The translations under genes and the position numbers were made by a program. A stretch of DNA of 64,000 nt from Henriciella sp. GTDB lineage: Bacteria > Pseudomonadota > Alphaproteobacteria > Caulobacterales > Hyphomonadaceae. The notes under the pieces are model-generated. The model saw only the letters and a program-made list of their open reading frames with translations, was not told the origin of the DNA and did no database searches. This document shows, in pieces, positions 1 through 9,607 of the stretch (position 1 is the stretch's first letter; each line of letters opens with the position of its first letter). The DNA is taken from contig JABSQB010000015.1 of the NCBI GenBank assembly GCA_013214545.1, positions 1-64,000 of the forward strand, in the 5' to 3' direction.

Positions 1-830
1 AGATCGCCGTATCTCTTGAGAAGCTCGGCCCGGAACTTGCCCTGGCCCTTGCGGACCCTCATCACACGGGAAGCATGGCCGCCTTCGATGTTGGCCGGAT
101 TGCCGCTTATGAACCGAGCCGTCTCGAGCCTGCCAAGGATCCGCGCGGGCACATCACGCCGATGAGCCTGGATGAGCTGATCGAAAACCGGGCTCAGCGT
201 CTGACCGCCTATCAGGGGCAGAAGTATGCGGACCAGTATCGCGACGTTGTTGCGACGGTCCGTGCTGCCGAGACCAAGGCTGGTCTAGGCGAGCGTCTGA
301 CCGAAGCAGTCGCCCGCTACGCCTTCAAGCTGATGGCCTACAAGGATGAGTATGAGGTTGCCCGACTGTGGACGGATGGCGCCTTCGACGCCTACCTCGC
401 CAAGAAATTCAAAGGTGGCAAAATCAACTATCATCTTGCCCCGCCAATCTTCTCCAAGAAGGACGAAGACGGTCATTTGAAGAAGAAGGCGTTCGGGCAG
501 TGGATGAAAACCGGCTTCAAGGTCCTGAAACGCTTCAAATGGCTCCGCGGTACCCGCTTCGATCCATTTGGCTGGACCGAAGAGCGCAAAATGGAGCGCA
601 AACTGCGCGATCAGTATCTCGACAATATGCAGCGCATGCTCACTGAACTGTCGGCCAAGAATATTGATCTGGCGGTTGAGATTGCTGAAATCCCTGATGA
701 CATTCGCGGCTATGGCCACGTCAAGGAAGAGGCAGTTTCGAAAGCTGCGGCACGTGAGGCGGAGCTCTGGCAGCATTGGCCGGACGGAACCCTTCCGCGC
801 GCCAAGACCACTTTGATTGCTGCCGAGTAA
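1..830 (+). CDS. Indolepyruvate ferredoxin oxidoreductase, fused type, C-terminal part (5' truncated)
   Basis: The frame is open from the window edge (first full codon at position 3) to TAA at 828-830, so about 275 C-terminal residues are present and the start lies outside. The sequence matches what I know of the C-terminal end of the large fused indolepyruvate ferredoxin oxidoreductase of proteobacteria: a basic FKVLKRFKWLRGTRFDPFG stretch, then TEERKMERKL and an IPDDIRGYGHVKE block near the end. The enzyme oxidatively decarboxylates aryl pyruvates from aromatic amino acid transamination to aryl-acetyl-CoA, in the cytoplasm. The thiamine-diphosphate and ferredoxin-type domains would lie upstream and cannot be checked. 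The gene ends at a strong hairpin shared with the convergent VWA gene. Confidence 0.8.
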   Translation, partial: IAVSLEKLGPELALALADPHHTGSMAAFDVGRIAAYEPSRLEPAKDPRGHITPMSLDELIENRAQRLTAYQGQKYADQYRDVVATVRAAETKAGLGERLTEAVARYAFKLMAYKDEYEVARLWTDGAFDAYLAKKFKGGKINYHLAPPIFSKKDEDGHLKKKAFGQWMKTGFKVLKRFKWLRGTRFDPFGWTEERKMERKLRDQYLDNMQRMLTELSAKNIDLAVEIAEIPDDIRGYGHVKEEAVSKAAAREAELWQHWPDGTLPRAKTTLIAAE

Positions 831-852
831 GAAGTCCGGCAGGAATACAAAG

Positions 853-888
853 AAAGGGCCTCAGTTGGAACTGAGGCCCTTTTGTTTT
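853..888. terminator. Bidirectional rho-independent terminator
   Basis: A perfect 9-bp stem GGGCCTCAG / CTGAGGCCC (856-864 and 871-879) with a 6-base loop is extended by AAA/TTT and followed by a T-rich tail on the plus strand. The minus strand also reads A/T-flanked. It sits between two convergent genes ending at 830 and 905, so it can serve both. Confidence 0.85.
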
Positions 889-904
889 GAAGTCTTGTTG
901 AGGA

Positions 905-2659
905 CTATTTCGAGATCCGCAGGTCGGAAATTGACGTCGCGATCTTTTGATACGCCTCAGTCAGCTCTGCGGCGGTTTCAGGCTCGAAATAGTAATCCGA
1001 TCCGGTCGCGCAGTAGGACAGCACAGCTTTACCTGCAGTCGGCGCGTTGAGGGCCACGGCGTAGACTTTGACGTCCTTGGCTTTCATGTTGTCACACAGC
1101 GCACGCGCCTGCTGGTCGGAACTACCTTGTCCCGGGAAGATCTCAGCGTTGAAGCTACCATCTGTCATAAGGATCACAGCTTTAGCGGAATCCGGCTCCG
1201 AGTAAGAGAGCGGTGTGGCATCGCCGTCGAATACAGCATCCCAGTCTTCCGCCACTAGATACCACGTCCAAGCAACGCCCAGATGTCCAGCGGTAAGGCC
1301 GCCAGCGGTCAGCGAGTTCACGTAATTGATCAGCGTGTCGCGATCATTGGTCAGCTCAACAGGCTCGTGGCTGCGGCATTCGTCGCCATCATAAGAACTG
1401 CTGCCCGGGCGGTTCGGGTGACCGACGCGCCAGTATCCACCGTCAGAGTAATAGTCATCCTCGACAAACCAGGCCTGACGGTGAGACAGGTAGCCGCCAT
1501 CGACCGGGCTGGCATCGGTGAATTTGTCAGCGCCATCACGCTCCCAGACGCAGGTCGAGGTCAGCGTATATTCCTTCTCCTGCGGTTCAAGATCGTCCGG
1601 CAAAGCCAGAGAGAAGGAGATTGTTCTGTCAAAGAGCTTGCTGCCATACAGGTTGTTTTGGGAGTAAGCGCGAAGGCGGATCGTGAAATCACCCATTTCC
1701 CAGGCTTCTCCGTAGCCGAGGCCGCTGCCGCCATAGAGGGCGTATGGTTCGCCATTCTCTGTTTGATTGCGATACTCGGTGCCGCGCAGCTGCATACGCA
1801 TGCTTTCGACTTCGCCGTACAGATCATGAGAGGGGTCCAAAGTCACGGCGATCGTCAGATCATCGTCCTGCCACTCTTCGATTTTGATTTTTGCGCCTTC
1901 ACCAATCTCTGAAATCAGATTGCCGGTATCAGTGTCGTAAAGGCCGATATGCATCTCATCGTAAAGACTGCCCTCGGTGAGTTCGCCTGCGGTGAAAATC
2001 GGCTCGATTGTGTGCTCATAAGTACGTGTGGCCGGGACGCCAGCGACTTCCGGGAAGAAGTCACCCGCATTGACCATGCTGTTATAAGACACCATCGCGA
2101 GGCGTGTATCTTCGATCAGTTCCGGCGAGGCACCGTTCGGCAACAGCACGTCGATCGCTTCGATCGCGGCGGCTTTCAGGTTTATCAGACGACTCGAACT
2201 GTTCATCGATCCCGAGACGTCGAACATGAAGGCGACGTCGACTTTATCAATCCCGTACTCCGACGCCGAGCTGACGCGAAACGGCATTTCCTCGCGGCCG
2301 ACCACTTTGATCAGCGCGGTGGTTTGCTCGCACAGGATGCTGGCATCAATCTCTTCTGAATTCTCTGTCACGACAACAGTGGTCGGATCGCAGTCGAGGC
2401 CGCCAAGGCCGCCAATCTGCGCGTCCATGAATTGTTGAACAGCGAGTTTAATCTCCGCGTTAGACGCACCGCTTTGTTTGACCTTCGCCGCAGCGAGGAC
2501 GGCAGAGTCCATGACCAATTGGACTTTTGCTTTGCGTTTGACGGTTTGTTGGAAGTCGATTGCAAACCCGGCGACCGCGACGATCGGAATGATCGACAAG
2601 GCAAATAGAATAGCAACCTGACCGCTTATATCGCGGCCTAACTTGTATATTGTACTCAT
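905..2659 (-). CDS. TadG-like pilus-assembly protein with von Willebrand A domain
   Basis: 584 residues. The N-terminus is typical of TadE/TadG proteins: a short basic segment, the [21 protein letters not shown] membrane helix (about residues 12-34), then an alpha-helical stretch with D51[12 protein letters not shown] domain follows, with the MIDAS motif D147VSGSMNSS and the later ILMTDGSFN block. A long acidic insertion (about 190-400) rich in Tyr, Gly and Asp separates the MIDAS from the rest of the fold. Family members are minor, surface-exposed partners of Flp/Tad pili; no other tad gene is visible here, so this copy is isolated. ATG at 2659. Divergent from thyA, with a 170-bp spacer. Confidence 0.8.
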   Translation of the reverse strand: MSTIYKLGRDISGQVAILFALSIIPIVAVAGFAIDFQQTVKRKAKVQLVMDSAVLAAAKVKQSGASNAEIKLAVQQFMDAQIGGLGGLDCDPTTVVVTENSEEIDASILCEQTTALIKVVGREEMPFRVSSASEYGIDKVDVAFMFDVSGSMNSSSRLINLKAAAIEAIDVLLPNGASPELIEDTRLAMVSYNSMVNAGDFFPEVAGVPATRTYEHTIEPIFTAGELTEGSLYDEMHIGLYDTDTGNLISEIGEGAKIKIEEWQDDDLTIAVTLDPSHDLYGEVESMRMQLRGTEYRNQTENGEPYALYGGSGLGYGEAWEMGDFTIRLRAYSQNNLYGSKLFDRTISFSLALPDDLEPQEKEYTLTSTCVWERDGADKFTDASPVDGGYLSHRQAWFVEDDYYSDGGYWRVGHPNRPGSSSYDGDECRSHEPVELTNDRDTLINYVNSLTAGGLTAGHLGVAWTWYLVAEDWDAVFDGDATPLSYSEPDSAKAVILMTDGSFNAEIFPGQGSSDQQARALCDNMKAKDVKVYAVALNAPTAGKAVLSYCATGSDYYFEPETAAELTEAYQKIATSISDLRISK

Positions 2660-2829
2660 TTTCTCAAACGCCGAAGCGCCCTAACGTTCCCTGCCTACCC
2701 GTGTACATTAGTGTGTTTGATGGGCCGTTAGGTTCGCATCGAAGATTGCGGCGCACGATTCAGGATTTTGTTTACCATAACTGCCGGTTTCCACTGGCCT
2801 TGCTGGTCGAGTCGTGGAACTCATGCACC

Positions 2830-3624
2830 ATGCAACAATATCTCGATCTTCTGCAGGACACTCTCGACAATGGCGTTGAGCGGGGCGACCGCACAGGCAC
2901 CGGAACGCTTGGGGTTTTCGGACGGCAGCTGCGCTTCGACCTGTCTGACCGGTTTCCGCTCCTGACCACCAAGAAGCTGCATTTGCGGTCAATCATTGTG
3001 GAACTGCTCTGGTTCCTGCGCGGCGATACCAATGTGAAATGGCTGCAGGATCGGAAAGTCTCGATCTGGGATGAATGGGCGGACGAGAATGGCGATCTCG
3101 GCCCCGTCTATGGAAAGCAATGGCGCAGCTGGGCCGCGCCGGATGGCCGGGTCATTGACCAGATTCAGTGGGTGCTGGACGAGATCACGTCCAATCCGAA
3201 CTCGCGCCGCATGGTGGTGTCGGCCTGGAACCCAGCCGACGTGCCCGATATGGCGCTGCCGCCCTGTCATTGTCTGTTTCAGTTCAACGTCATGAACGGA
3301 CGCCTGAACTGTCAGCTTTATCAACGCTCTGCCGATGTGTTCCTTGGGGTTCCGTTCAATATCGCCTCTTACGCCTTGCTGACCATGATGATGGCGCGGG
3401 CGACCGGCCTCCAGCCGGGCGAGTTCGTGCACACATTTGGCGATACGCACCTCTATGCCAATCATATCGAACAAGCCCGCCTGCAGCTCACCCGGGAGCC
3501 GTATGAAGGGCCGCGCATGATCCTCAATCCGGACAAGACTGACCTGTTCGGTTGGGAGTATGAGGATTTCGAGCTCGTCGATTATAAAGCGCACCCGCAT
3601 ATCAAGGCGCCTGTCGCGGTCTGA
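2830..3624 (+). CDS. thyA: Thymidylate synthase
   Basis: 264 residues, exactly the length of the Escherichia coli enzyme. It methylates dUMP to dTMP using methylenetetrahydrofolate. The nucleophile lies in [12 protein letters not shown] as Cys146. Also present are the phosphate-binding [10 protein letters not shown] block, the [19 protein letters not shown] folate/dUMP block and the conserved C-terminal [10 protein letters not shown]. The frame is open upstream to 2650, but the family alignment starts at MQQYLDLL, so I chose ATG 2830. It begins a rightward run, with a 105-bp gap before the next gene. Confidence 0.96.
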   Translation: MQQYLDLLQDTLDNGVERGDRTGTGTLGVFGRQLRFDLSDRFPLLTTKKLHLRSIIVELLWFLRGDTNVKWLQDRKVSIWDEWADENGDLGPVYGKQWRSWAAPDGRVIDQIQWVLDEITSNPNSRRMVVSAWNPADVPDMALPPCHCLFQFNVMNGRLNCQLYQRSADVFLGVPFNIASYALLTMMMARATGLQPGEFVHTFGDTHLYANHIEQARLQLTREPYEGPRMILNPDKTDLFGWEYEDFELVDYKAHPHIKAPVAV

Positions 3625-3729
3625 TTTGGAACCGAAGAACGCTACGTACGGCCCCGAGCGTCCCCGATAGAATTGCGAGTGGCGGAACGCAAAAACCTTT
3701 GCTAAAAGGTAACCAAAGGGGAGTAGACT

Positions 3730-4755
3730 ATGTCAGACGCAACCTTCCAAACCTTCCTGACATCAGGATTGTTCGTTCTCACGGCATCTATCGGATATCT
3801 GGCCTGGTCCGCCTGGCGCTGGATTGATCGTGCGCAGGATATGGAGAAAGCCGCTCTGGTCGGTGTTGGCTATGAGCTGCGCAACAATCTTATGCGCATG
3901 ATCCGGGAGCTCTCCGGCGTCGCTGATGGCAGCGTGCAAAGCGAGATCCAGCTTGTGCCGGTCGTGCACCCGCAACTGGACGGGGTTCTCAATCGCCCGA
4001 ACGAGGCGGACCGCGAGAGCCTGACCATGATGCGCGGCAATTACAATGAGCTGAGCATGCACAAGCAGACCCTGCGCGCGGCCTTGTCCGGGCAGGGCGA
4101 TGTTGGCGCCGCCGCGAATGTTGCGGTCGATGCCGTAATCGGTTCAATCGCCACGCTGTATCTCTGGGAAGAGCACAAGGGCGCAGCACCGCGCAAAGCC
4201 CCTTCGACTCGCAGCTGGCATGTCCGCGACTGGATGAAAGCCAACGACTTCCGCTCTGATTTGCTGCCAGGACTGCATTTGCGCGATGAAGTGGTCGAGC
4301 GCCTGCGTGTGCTCGGCATGACGCTGACACCGAAGCCACTCACGTATACCGCCAGCGAGTATTACGCCAAGCTTTACGACCGCAAAGCTGACCCGAACGC
4401 ACCGTTCTGGAAGCGCAAGCCGAAGCCGGTTGCTGTCGAAGAAGCAGGCGCGGTTGAAGACGTTGAGGCGGTTGAGGAAGTACCAGCTGAGCCAGAAGCG
4501 CTTGAGAGTGCGCCTGTTGAAGCTGAGGAAACCGCCACTGATGCCGCGCCGGAGCCCGTGGAAGCCGCACCTGAGGCAGAGCCAGAACAAGCCCCGGAAC
4601 CTGAAACCGTGGCTGAGCCTGAGCCAGTGACCGAAGCCGCGCCCGAGCCACCAGCGACGGACGAGGTGTCCGAAGCCAGTTCACCCGAGCCGGTGGATGT
4701 GGAGACCGAAACGCTGCCAGAGACAAAGTCTCAAACGCCGGGGTCAGTGCACTAA
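3730..4755 (+). CDS. Membrane-anchored protein with acidic Pro/Glu-rich tail, function unknown
   Basis: 341 residues. One N-terminal membrane helix (about residues 11-32, ending WSAWRWIDRA) is followed by a cytoplasmic-looking helical region of about 200 residues. The C-terminal ~110 residues are low-complexity Ala/Pro/Glu/Val repeats such as PEPEAE-type runs. I recognise no family. A good Shine-Dalgarno (AGGGGAG) precedes ATG 3730. The stop is only 4 bp before apt, so the two are very likely co-transcribed, which would place this protein near purine salvage by context only. The acidic tail could be a disordered linker; no enzymatic motif is visible. Confidence 0.6.
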   Translation: MSDATFQTFLTSGLFVLTASIGYLAWSAWRWIDRAQDMEKAALVGVGYELRNNLMRMIRELSGVADGSVQSEIQLVPVVHPQLDGVLNRPNEADRESLTMMRGNYNELSMHKQTLRAALSGQGDVGAAANVAVDAVIGSIATLYLWEEHKGAAPRKAPSTRSWHVRDWMKANDFRSDLLPGLHLRDEVVERLRVLGMTLTPKPLTYTASEYYAKLYDRKADPNAPFWKRKPKPVAVEEAGAVEDVEAVEEVPAEPEALESAPVEAEETATDAAPEPVEAAPEAEPEQAPEPETVAEPEPVTEAAPEPPATDEVSEASSPEPVDVETETLPETKSQTPGSVH

Positions 4756-4759
4756 ATCT

Positions 4760-5287
4760 ATGGATTTCAAACAATTTATCCGGACGATTCCCGATTATCC
4801 GAAGCCGGGCATCATGTTTCGCGATGTGACCACGCTGATGGCCGATGCGACCGCCTTGAAATCAGCAATCGATGCGATGGCGGCGCCGTTCCGCGGACGC
4901 AAGATCGATCAGGTTGCAGGTATTGATGCGCGGGGTTTCATTCTTGGCGGCGCGCTCGCGATTGAACTCGGCGCTGGGTTCACCGCTTTACGCAAACCGG
5001 GCAAACTTCCCTGGCAAACGTTCAGCGAAACCTATGAGCTGGAATACGGCACGGATGAGCTGCACATGCACACCGATGCGCTGAAACCGGGCGATCAGGT
5101 TCTGTTGGTCGATGACCTGATCGCGACAGGCGGCACTGCAGAAGCAGGCCTTAAATTACTGCGCCGGGCAAAAGCCGACGTCGTGGCCGCGGCTTTTTTG
5201 GTCGATTTACCCGATTTAGGCGGCGCGGAGCGTCTTAAAGAACACGGAATTATGGTACATTCATTGATGTCTTTTGGGGGACATTAA
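4760..5287 (+). CDS. apt: Adenine phosphoribosyltransferase
   Basis: 175 residues, normal for the family. It converts adenine and PRPP to AMP for purine salvage in the cytoplasm. The PRPP-binding loop is VLLVDDLIATGGTA. Upstream are the PDYPKPGIMFRDVTTLM N-terminus and the DQVAGIDARGFILG block, all hallmark regions. The frame extends upstream into the preceding gene, but alignment and the ATG at 4760 (4 bp after that gene's stop) fix the start. It lies in a run with the upstream membrane protein and the lipoprotein gene 19 bp downstream. Confidence 0.96.
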   Translation: MDFKQFIRTIPDYPKPGIMFRDVTTLMADATALKSAIDAMAAPFRGRKIDQVAGIDARGFILGGALAIELGAGFTALRKPGKLPWQTFSETYELEYGTDELHMHTDALKPGDQVLLVDDLIATGGTAEAGLKLLRRAKADVVAAAFLVDLPDLGGAERLKEHGIMVHSLMSFGGH

Positions 5288-5306
5288 AAGTGCAGGAGAT
5301 CGCAAA

Positions 5307-7250
5307 ATGATGAAGAAGCATTGGCTCAGCGGAGCTATGGCGGCGGCCGTTCTGGCGGCCTGTTCGCAGACAACAGATACGCCCGAAGCACCTGCGACTG
5401 AAGCGGTGTCATCGGACTCCATGTTGGATGCGTTCGCGGCAGTGGTGGATGAGCGCCTGACCGTTGAGAATGCCAGCGAAGCCGATCTCAGCGCTCTGGT
5501 CGCCGCGCTTCCGGACTATGCATCGCTCAGCTGGGACAGCAAATCCTTCGATGCTGGCAGCGGCGCAACGGTGTTTGAAAACCTCGCCTTCGGATTTGGC
5601 GGCGATCCCGAGTTTGGATTGAACTTTGAAGAAGCCAAAGTCTGGGGCCTCGAACCCGATCTGCTGACAGCCCGGCTTGGCGGCGAGCGGCTGACAGAGA
5701 GCGGACCGCTCCTGACTCGACTGGAAGGGACGAATGTCTCCTATTTTGGCGTCGCGCAGGCGTTCAACTCGCTTTTCGGGACGGTGATGAGCAGCATCGA
5801 AGGCGACTTGCCTGAAGGCGCTGAGTTCGCCTTTGATGAGTTTGAGAGCAATACGGAAACGCTGGTCGTGACCGGCGTCACGCTGCGTCCTTGGGAGCTC
5901 AGCCCGCTGTCACCAGAGGTCGTCACCGATCTCGATGAGGAAATCCCGGCCGAAGCGATCACCGCAGTTCACATTGCCCAGCAACTGATCGCGATTACCC
6001 GCTCCATTGGCATTGAAAACAATGTCAGCATGGGCACCGAAGCGCGCCTTAAGATGCGCCAGCCGGGAGCAGAGTGGAGCGCGGACTTCCAGATCGGAAT
6101 GGTCGGCGCGCGCGACGTTCAGGGCTTTGATGTCGGGGCTTATGTGACGCGCGATTATTCCGGATCGCAGGTCAATGAATATAACAGCACAGCCATGCCG
6201 GGCGAGGTGATCTCGCTGTCCGGATTCCCGGCCGGCTTTTCGCTGGCGCAATCGGAAAGCTATGGCTTGTCATCTGTGACCGGGCTTCGGCTCGACAAGG
6301 CGATGGGCTTTCTGGCGCGGTCTGAGCTGCCCGGCATGGACGAGCGCGATCTGCTCAGCTTTGGCCGCTGGGACATTACCGACTATCGTTCGCGGCTGAA
6401 TGATCGCGAGATCATCACGGCTGACCTCGCCTATTTCAATGCTGACAGCTTTGAGTGGATCATTCCCAGCGAGTTTAGCTTTGGGATGCAGGGCGCCACG
6501 CTGAATACGGGCGAACTGACGGGTTTCTTCCAGGTCCTGTTCGAAACCTTCATGGATGAAGGCGCCGCAGGCCTGGAGGATGAAGCCGATCAGGCCGAAG
6601 CGACAATGGTCCGCGAGGGGCTGCAAAAAGCCATCGATCTGATGCCCGAACACGGCCTCGACAAATTGCCATTCGATTTCGACCTCAGCGCCAGCTGGGA
6701 CCCTGAGGCTGGCCCGTCAGATTTCAGCTTGGAATTTGATGCAGACGGATTCGGTCGCACCGCGTTCGAGCTGGGTCTGACCTTGCCCGATTATGCAGGC
6801 CTCAAAACGGCCTATGAGGCTGAGGAAGACAACCGGGAGACCGCATTCGAGGAGCTGTTCCAGACGACGTTCGCATTCAATGGCGCGCGTTATGAGGAAG
6901 AAGACAAGGGCGGTTATGACAAACTGTTCGGGTTCGCCAATTCGCTCGGCAAGGAATATCCAGATCAGGGCTGGGGCGCGATGCTCGGCAGTATGGAGCC
7001 AGACCAGCTGCGCGCCTATCTCGGCACGATGATGCGGATGGGGAAACCGGGCGCTGCGGCTGAGTTTCCACCGGCCGCGGACTGGATCGAAGCCTATGCC
7101 AGTTTCCTGGAATCCGGCGGAACGTTCGCGTTTGCGTCCAGCCCGCCTCAGCCGATCGATTTGGAGCTGATCGAGTCCATGGACGATCGCGATCCGGAAC
7201 CTGAAGAGATTGTTGAACTGTTCGGGTTAACGGTTACCCACACAAAATAG
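5307..7250 (+). CDS. Large predicted lipoprotein, function unknown
   Basis: 647 residues. The N-terminus MMKKHWLSGAMAAAVLAACS is a lipoprotein signal with an LAAC lipobox, so the mature protein should be lipid-anchored at the periplasmic side. The rest is acidic and rich in Ala, Leu, Asp and Phe, with repeated F-E/D-F patterns, and has no further membrane helix. I recognise no domain with confidence; it resembles long beta-rich exported proteins of unknown function in alphaproteobacteria. The start is ATG 5307 (GCAGGAGAT Shine-Dalgarno 7 bp upstream); ATG 5310 is possible. It follows apt by 19 bp, so it is probably in the same transcript. Confidence 0.7.
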   Translation: MMKKHWLSGAMAAAVLAACSQTTDTPEAPATEAVSSDSMLDAFAAVVDERLTVENASEADLSALVAALPDYASLSWDSKSFDAGSGATVFENLAFGFGGDPEFGLNFEEAKVWGLEPDLLTARLGGERLTESGPLLTRLEGTNVSYFGVAQAFNSLFGTVMSSIEGDLPEGAEFAFDEFESNTETLVVTGVTLRPWELSPLSPEVVTDLDEEIPAEAITAVHIAQQLIAITRSIGIENNVSMGTEARLKMRQPGAEWSADFQIGMVGARDVQGFDVGAYVTRDYSGSQVNEYNSTAMPGEVISLSGFPAGFSLAQSESYGLSSVTGLRLDKAMGFLARSELPGMDERDLLSFGRWDITDYRSRLNDREIITADLAYFNADSFEWIIPSEFSFGMQGATLNTGELTGFFQVLFETFMDEGAAGLEDEADQAEATMVREGLQKAIDLMPEHGLDKLPFDFDLSASWDPEAGPSDFSLEFDADGFGRTAFELGLTLPDYAGLKTAYEAEEDNRETAFEELFQTTFAFNGARYEEEDKGGYDKLFGFANSLGKEYPDQGWGAMLGSMEPDQLRAYLGTMMRMGKPGAAAEFPPAADWIEAYASFLESGGTFAFASSPPQPIDLELIESMDDRDPEPEEIVELFGLTVTHTK

Positions 7251-7318
7251 GCATTTGGCTGCTTGACCCGAGGCCCCACGCACCTCAAATCTCTGCCAAG
7301 GAAATATGCGGAGCATTT

Positions 7319-7909
7319 ATGGTACGCCTTGATGACGAAAATGACGCCAAGCCGATGAGCGAACCGAACGCGTTTCTGGAAGAAGCGCTGTTCAATGCCC
7401 GGACGATCATGCTGACCGGCGGTGTGGACGATAAGCTCGCCCGCCGGGTGTGTGAGCGTCTTCTGGCGCTGGCCTCAGATAGTTCGGACCCAATCCTGTT
7501 GGTCATCTCTTCGCCAGGTGGGCACGTCGAGTCCGGCGATATGATCCACGATATGATCAAATTTGTCGGCGCACCGGTGAAAGTCCTCGGCTCAGGCTGG
7601 GTCGCAAGCGCGGGCGCTCTGATCTATGCCGCCGCGCAAAAGGAAAACCGCTACGCGCTGCCAAATACACGCTTCCTGCTGCACGAACCGCGCGGCGGGG
7701 TCGGTGGACAGGCTTCAGACGTGGAAATCCAGGTCCGCGAAATCGTGCGCATGCGCGAGCGGCTCAACAAGATCTTTGCCGAAGCGACTGGCCAGCCGCT
7801 GAAGAAAATCGTTGAAGATACCGATCGTGACCATTGGATGAGCGCGGAAGAAGCGGTCAAATATGGCCTCGTCCACAAGATCGTGACCCATCACAGCGAC
7901 ATCAAATAA
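7319..7909 (+). CDS. Orphan ClpP-type serine peptidase
   Basis: 196 residues with a complete ClpP signature. Ser97 lies in GWVASAGAL, His122 in NTRFLLHEPRGG and Asp171 in DTDRDHWMSAEEA; the C-terminus EAVKYGLVHKI is standard. ClpP forms a tetradecameric chamber that degrades proteins handed over by ClpX or ClpA. This copy is not beside tig, clpX or lon, and its N-terminal ~20 residues (MVRLDDENDAKPMSEP) differ from housekeeping ClpP, so I take it as a second paralogue. GGAG at 7310-7313 supports ATG 7319; the internal Met13 is an alternative. There is an 84-bp gap to the kinase gene. Confidence 0.88.
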   Translation: MVRLDDENDAKPMSEPNAFLEEALFNARTIMLTGGVDDKLARRVCERLLALASDSSDPILLVISSPGGHVESGDMIHDMIKFVGAPVKVLGSGWVASAGALIYAAAQKENRYALPNTRFLLHEPRGGVGGQASDVEIQVREIVRMRERLNKIFAEATGQPLKKIVEDTDRDHWMSAEEAVKYGLVHKIVTHHSDIK

Positions 7910-7993
7910 CGCACTTTTTTCGGTCAGGTTTGCAAGCCGTAAAGGAATTCACGGCAACTTCTCGTACTCGAGTGTAGAGTATGGGGTGCATAC

Positions 7994-9607
7994 ATGCCTG
8001 TCTGTCTGGGCGATTTCGTCGATACTGCAAGACCAATATCGGCCTCCGCACCGTTGGCTCAGGTCGTGGAATTGTTCAAACGCGACGCAGATGCCGACTA
8101 TTTTATCCTGGTTCGTGACAAGCGCCCGGCAGGATTGATCAGCCGGATCATGGCCTTCGAATTCGCGGTGAACAGCGGCGAGGATAGCCTTGCGCGTCTA
8201 CCGATCGGCGATTTGGTGACGGCCAAGGCAATGGTGCTGAAGGCCAGCACAAGCGTACAAGACTTCATCAAAAAGGCCGGGGTTCAGGTCAACCAGCTGA
8301 TGAATCGTGGCTGCATCATTGTCGAGGACAAGCGCTTCAAGGGCGTGCTTAGCCCAAGTAAATTCCAGGATGCGCTGATCGCTGCCTGCGCAGAGGCGGA
8401 ATATATGCCGATCGACAACGCAGCCCCTGCAGGCGAAGCGGAAACCGCGCCAACTAGCCCTCTACTCGGCACCCTCGCGCACGAAATCCGGACGCCGCTG
8501 ATGGCCATTATGGGCCTGTCTGAAATGCTGACCTCACGTATGAAGGACGAGCATGACAAGGACATTGCGCAGACCATCGTTCGGTCGAGCCAGACTCTTG
8601 ACCGCATCCTCACCGATACGCTGGACTATGCCAGCCTCGAAGCTGGCAAGCTGACCGTCAACAATAGCCGCGCAGACCTGTCTGAACTGGTGGAAGATCT
8701 CCGCAGCCTTTGGTCCGCTGAAGCGGCGCGCCGTGGACTGTCCTTCCGCGTCGGGTTCATTCCTGAAGGGGCGCCTATCGTCGAGACCGATCTCGAACGC
8801 GTGCGCCAGATCGCCAGCAACCTAATCTCCAACGCGCTGAAGTTTACCCGTGAAGGCGAGGTCAGCGTGTCGCTGTCAACACCGACCATTGGATCCGAGT
8901 TGATGCTCCGCCTGATCGTTACGGATACAGGTCGCGGCCTGTCGAGCGAGCAGCGCGAGCGCTTCATGCACGTGTTTGAGAAGGGACCGGATGTTGAAGG
9001 CGTCAAAGGCTGGGGTTTGGGGCTCAGCATCTCGCGTGCCCTCGCCAGCGCGCTTGGCGGTCACTTGCGCCATACCGACAATCCGCGCGGCGGCAGCATA
9101 TTCTCTCTCGATGTGCCGGTTACAGCCTGCGAAAAAGGCAGCGGCAACTGGATGGACCAGACGAAACCCAAGCGCGGCAAGTTCCAGCTGGGCGACGTCC
9201 TGCTGGTAGAAGATCACGAAGCCTCAGCCATGGTGGTGATCAATGCCTTGGAACAGGCCGGTTGGACTGTGCATCATGCCGGCACCTTGCATGCGGCCGA
9301 AGCCTATACGTCCCTGTCGGAGTTTCAGGCCGTTCTGACGGACCTGCATTTGCCGGATGGCAATGCGATGAGCTTTATCGATGGGCTGCGCCGCCGCGGC
9401 GGACTGAACGCCGAGGTGCCGATCATTGCGCTGACGGCAGATATTTCTGACATGCGTCGTCAGGATTGCCTGACCATGGGGGCTGATCGGGCGCTGAAGA
9501 AGCCGATTGCGGGTCCGGAACTGGTTGCCACGATTGCCGACGTGCTGATGTCCCGCTCGGTTGGGAACGCAGCTCCTGTGGATCTACGCGGACGCCTTGC
9601 TGGTTAG
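7994..9607 (+). CDS. Soluble hybrid histidine kinase with N-terminal CBS-like pair
   Basis: 537 residues, no membrane helix. Residues about 1-135 look like two CBS repeats (LVRDKRPAGLISR and VEDKRFKGVLSPSKF). A HisKA domain follows with phospho-acceptor His163 in LAHEIRTPLMAIMG. The HATPase domain has N280 in SNLISNALKF, DTGRGL and GWGLGLSIS. The receiver domain begins at DVLLVEDHE, with acceptor Asp450 in LTDLHLPDG. CBS pairs often bind adenine nucleotides, so a cytoplasmic energy or nucleotide signal is a fair guess. No partner regulator is adjacent. The TAG stop overlaps the stop of the convergent cyclophilin gene. Confidence 0.88.
   Translation: MPVCLGDFVDTARPISASAPLAQVVELFKRDADADYFILVRDKRPAGLISRIMAFEFAVNSGEDSLARLPIGDLVTAKAMVLKASTSVQDFIKKAGVQVNQLMNRGCIIVEDKRFKGVLSPSKFQDALIAACAEAEYMPIDNAAPAGEAETAPTSPLLGTLAHEIRTPLMAIMGLSEMLTSRMKDEHDKDIAQTIVRSSQTLDRILTDTLDYASLEAGKLTVNNSRADLSELVEDLRSLWSAEAARRGLSFRVGFIPEGAPIVETDLERVRQIASNLISNALKFTREGEVSVSLSTPTIGSELMLRLIVTDTGRGLSSEQRERFMHVFEKGPDVEGVKGWGLGLSISRALASALGGHLRHTDNPRGGSIFSLDVPVTACEKGSGNWMDQTKPKRGKFQLGDVLLVEDHEASAMVVINALEQAGWTVHHAGTLHAAEAYTSLSEFQAVLTDLHLPDGNAMSFIDGLRRRGGLNAEVPIIALTADISDMRRQDCLTMGADRALKKPIAGPELVATIADVLMSRSVGNAAPVDLRGRLAG
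9604..9607. other. Shared stop-codon tetranucleotide TTAG
   Basis: TTAG holds the TAG stop of the rightward kinase and, on the other strand, the TAA stop of the leftward cyclophilin. This is one of six such 4-bp convergent overlaps in the window. Confidence 0.95.
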
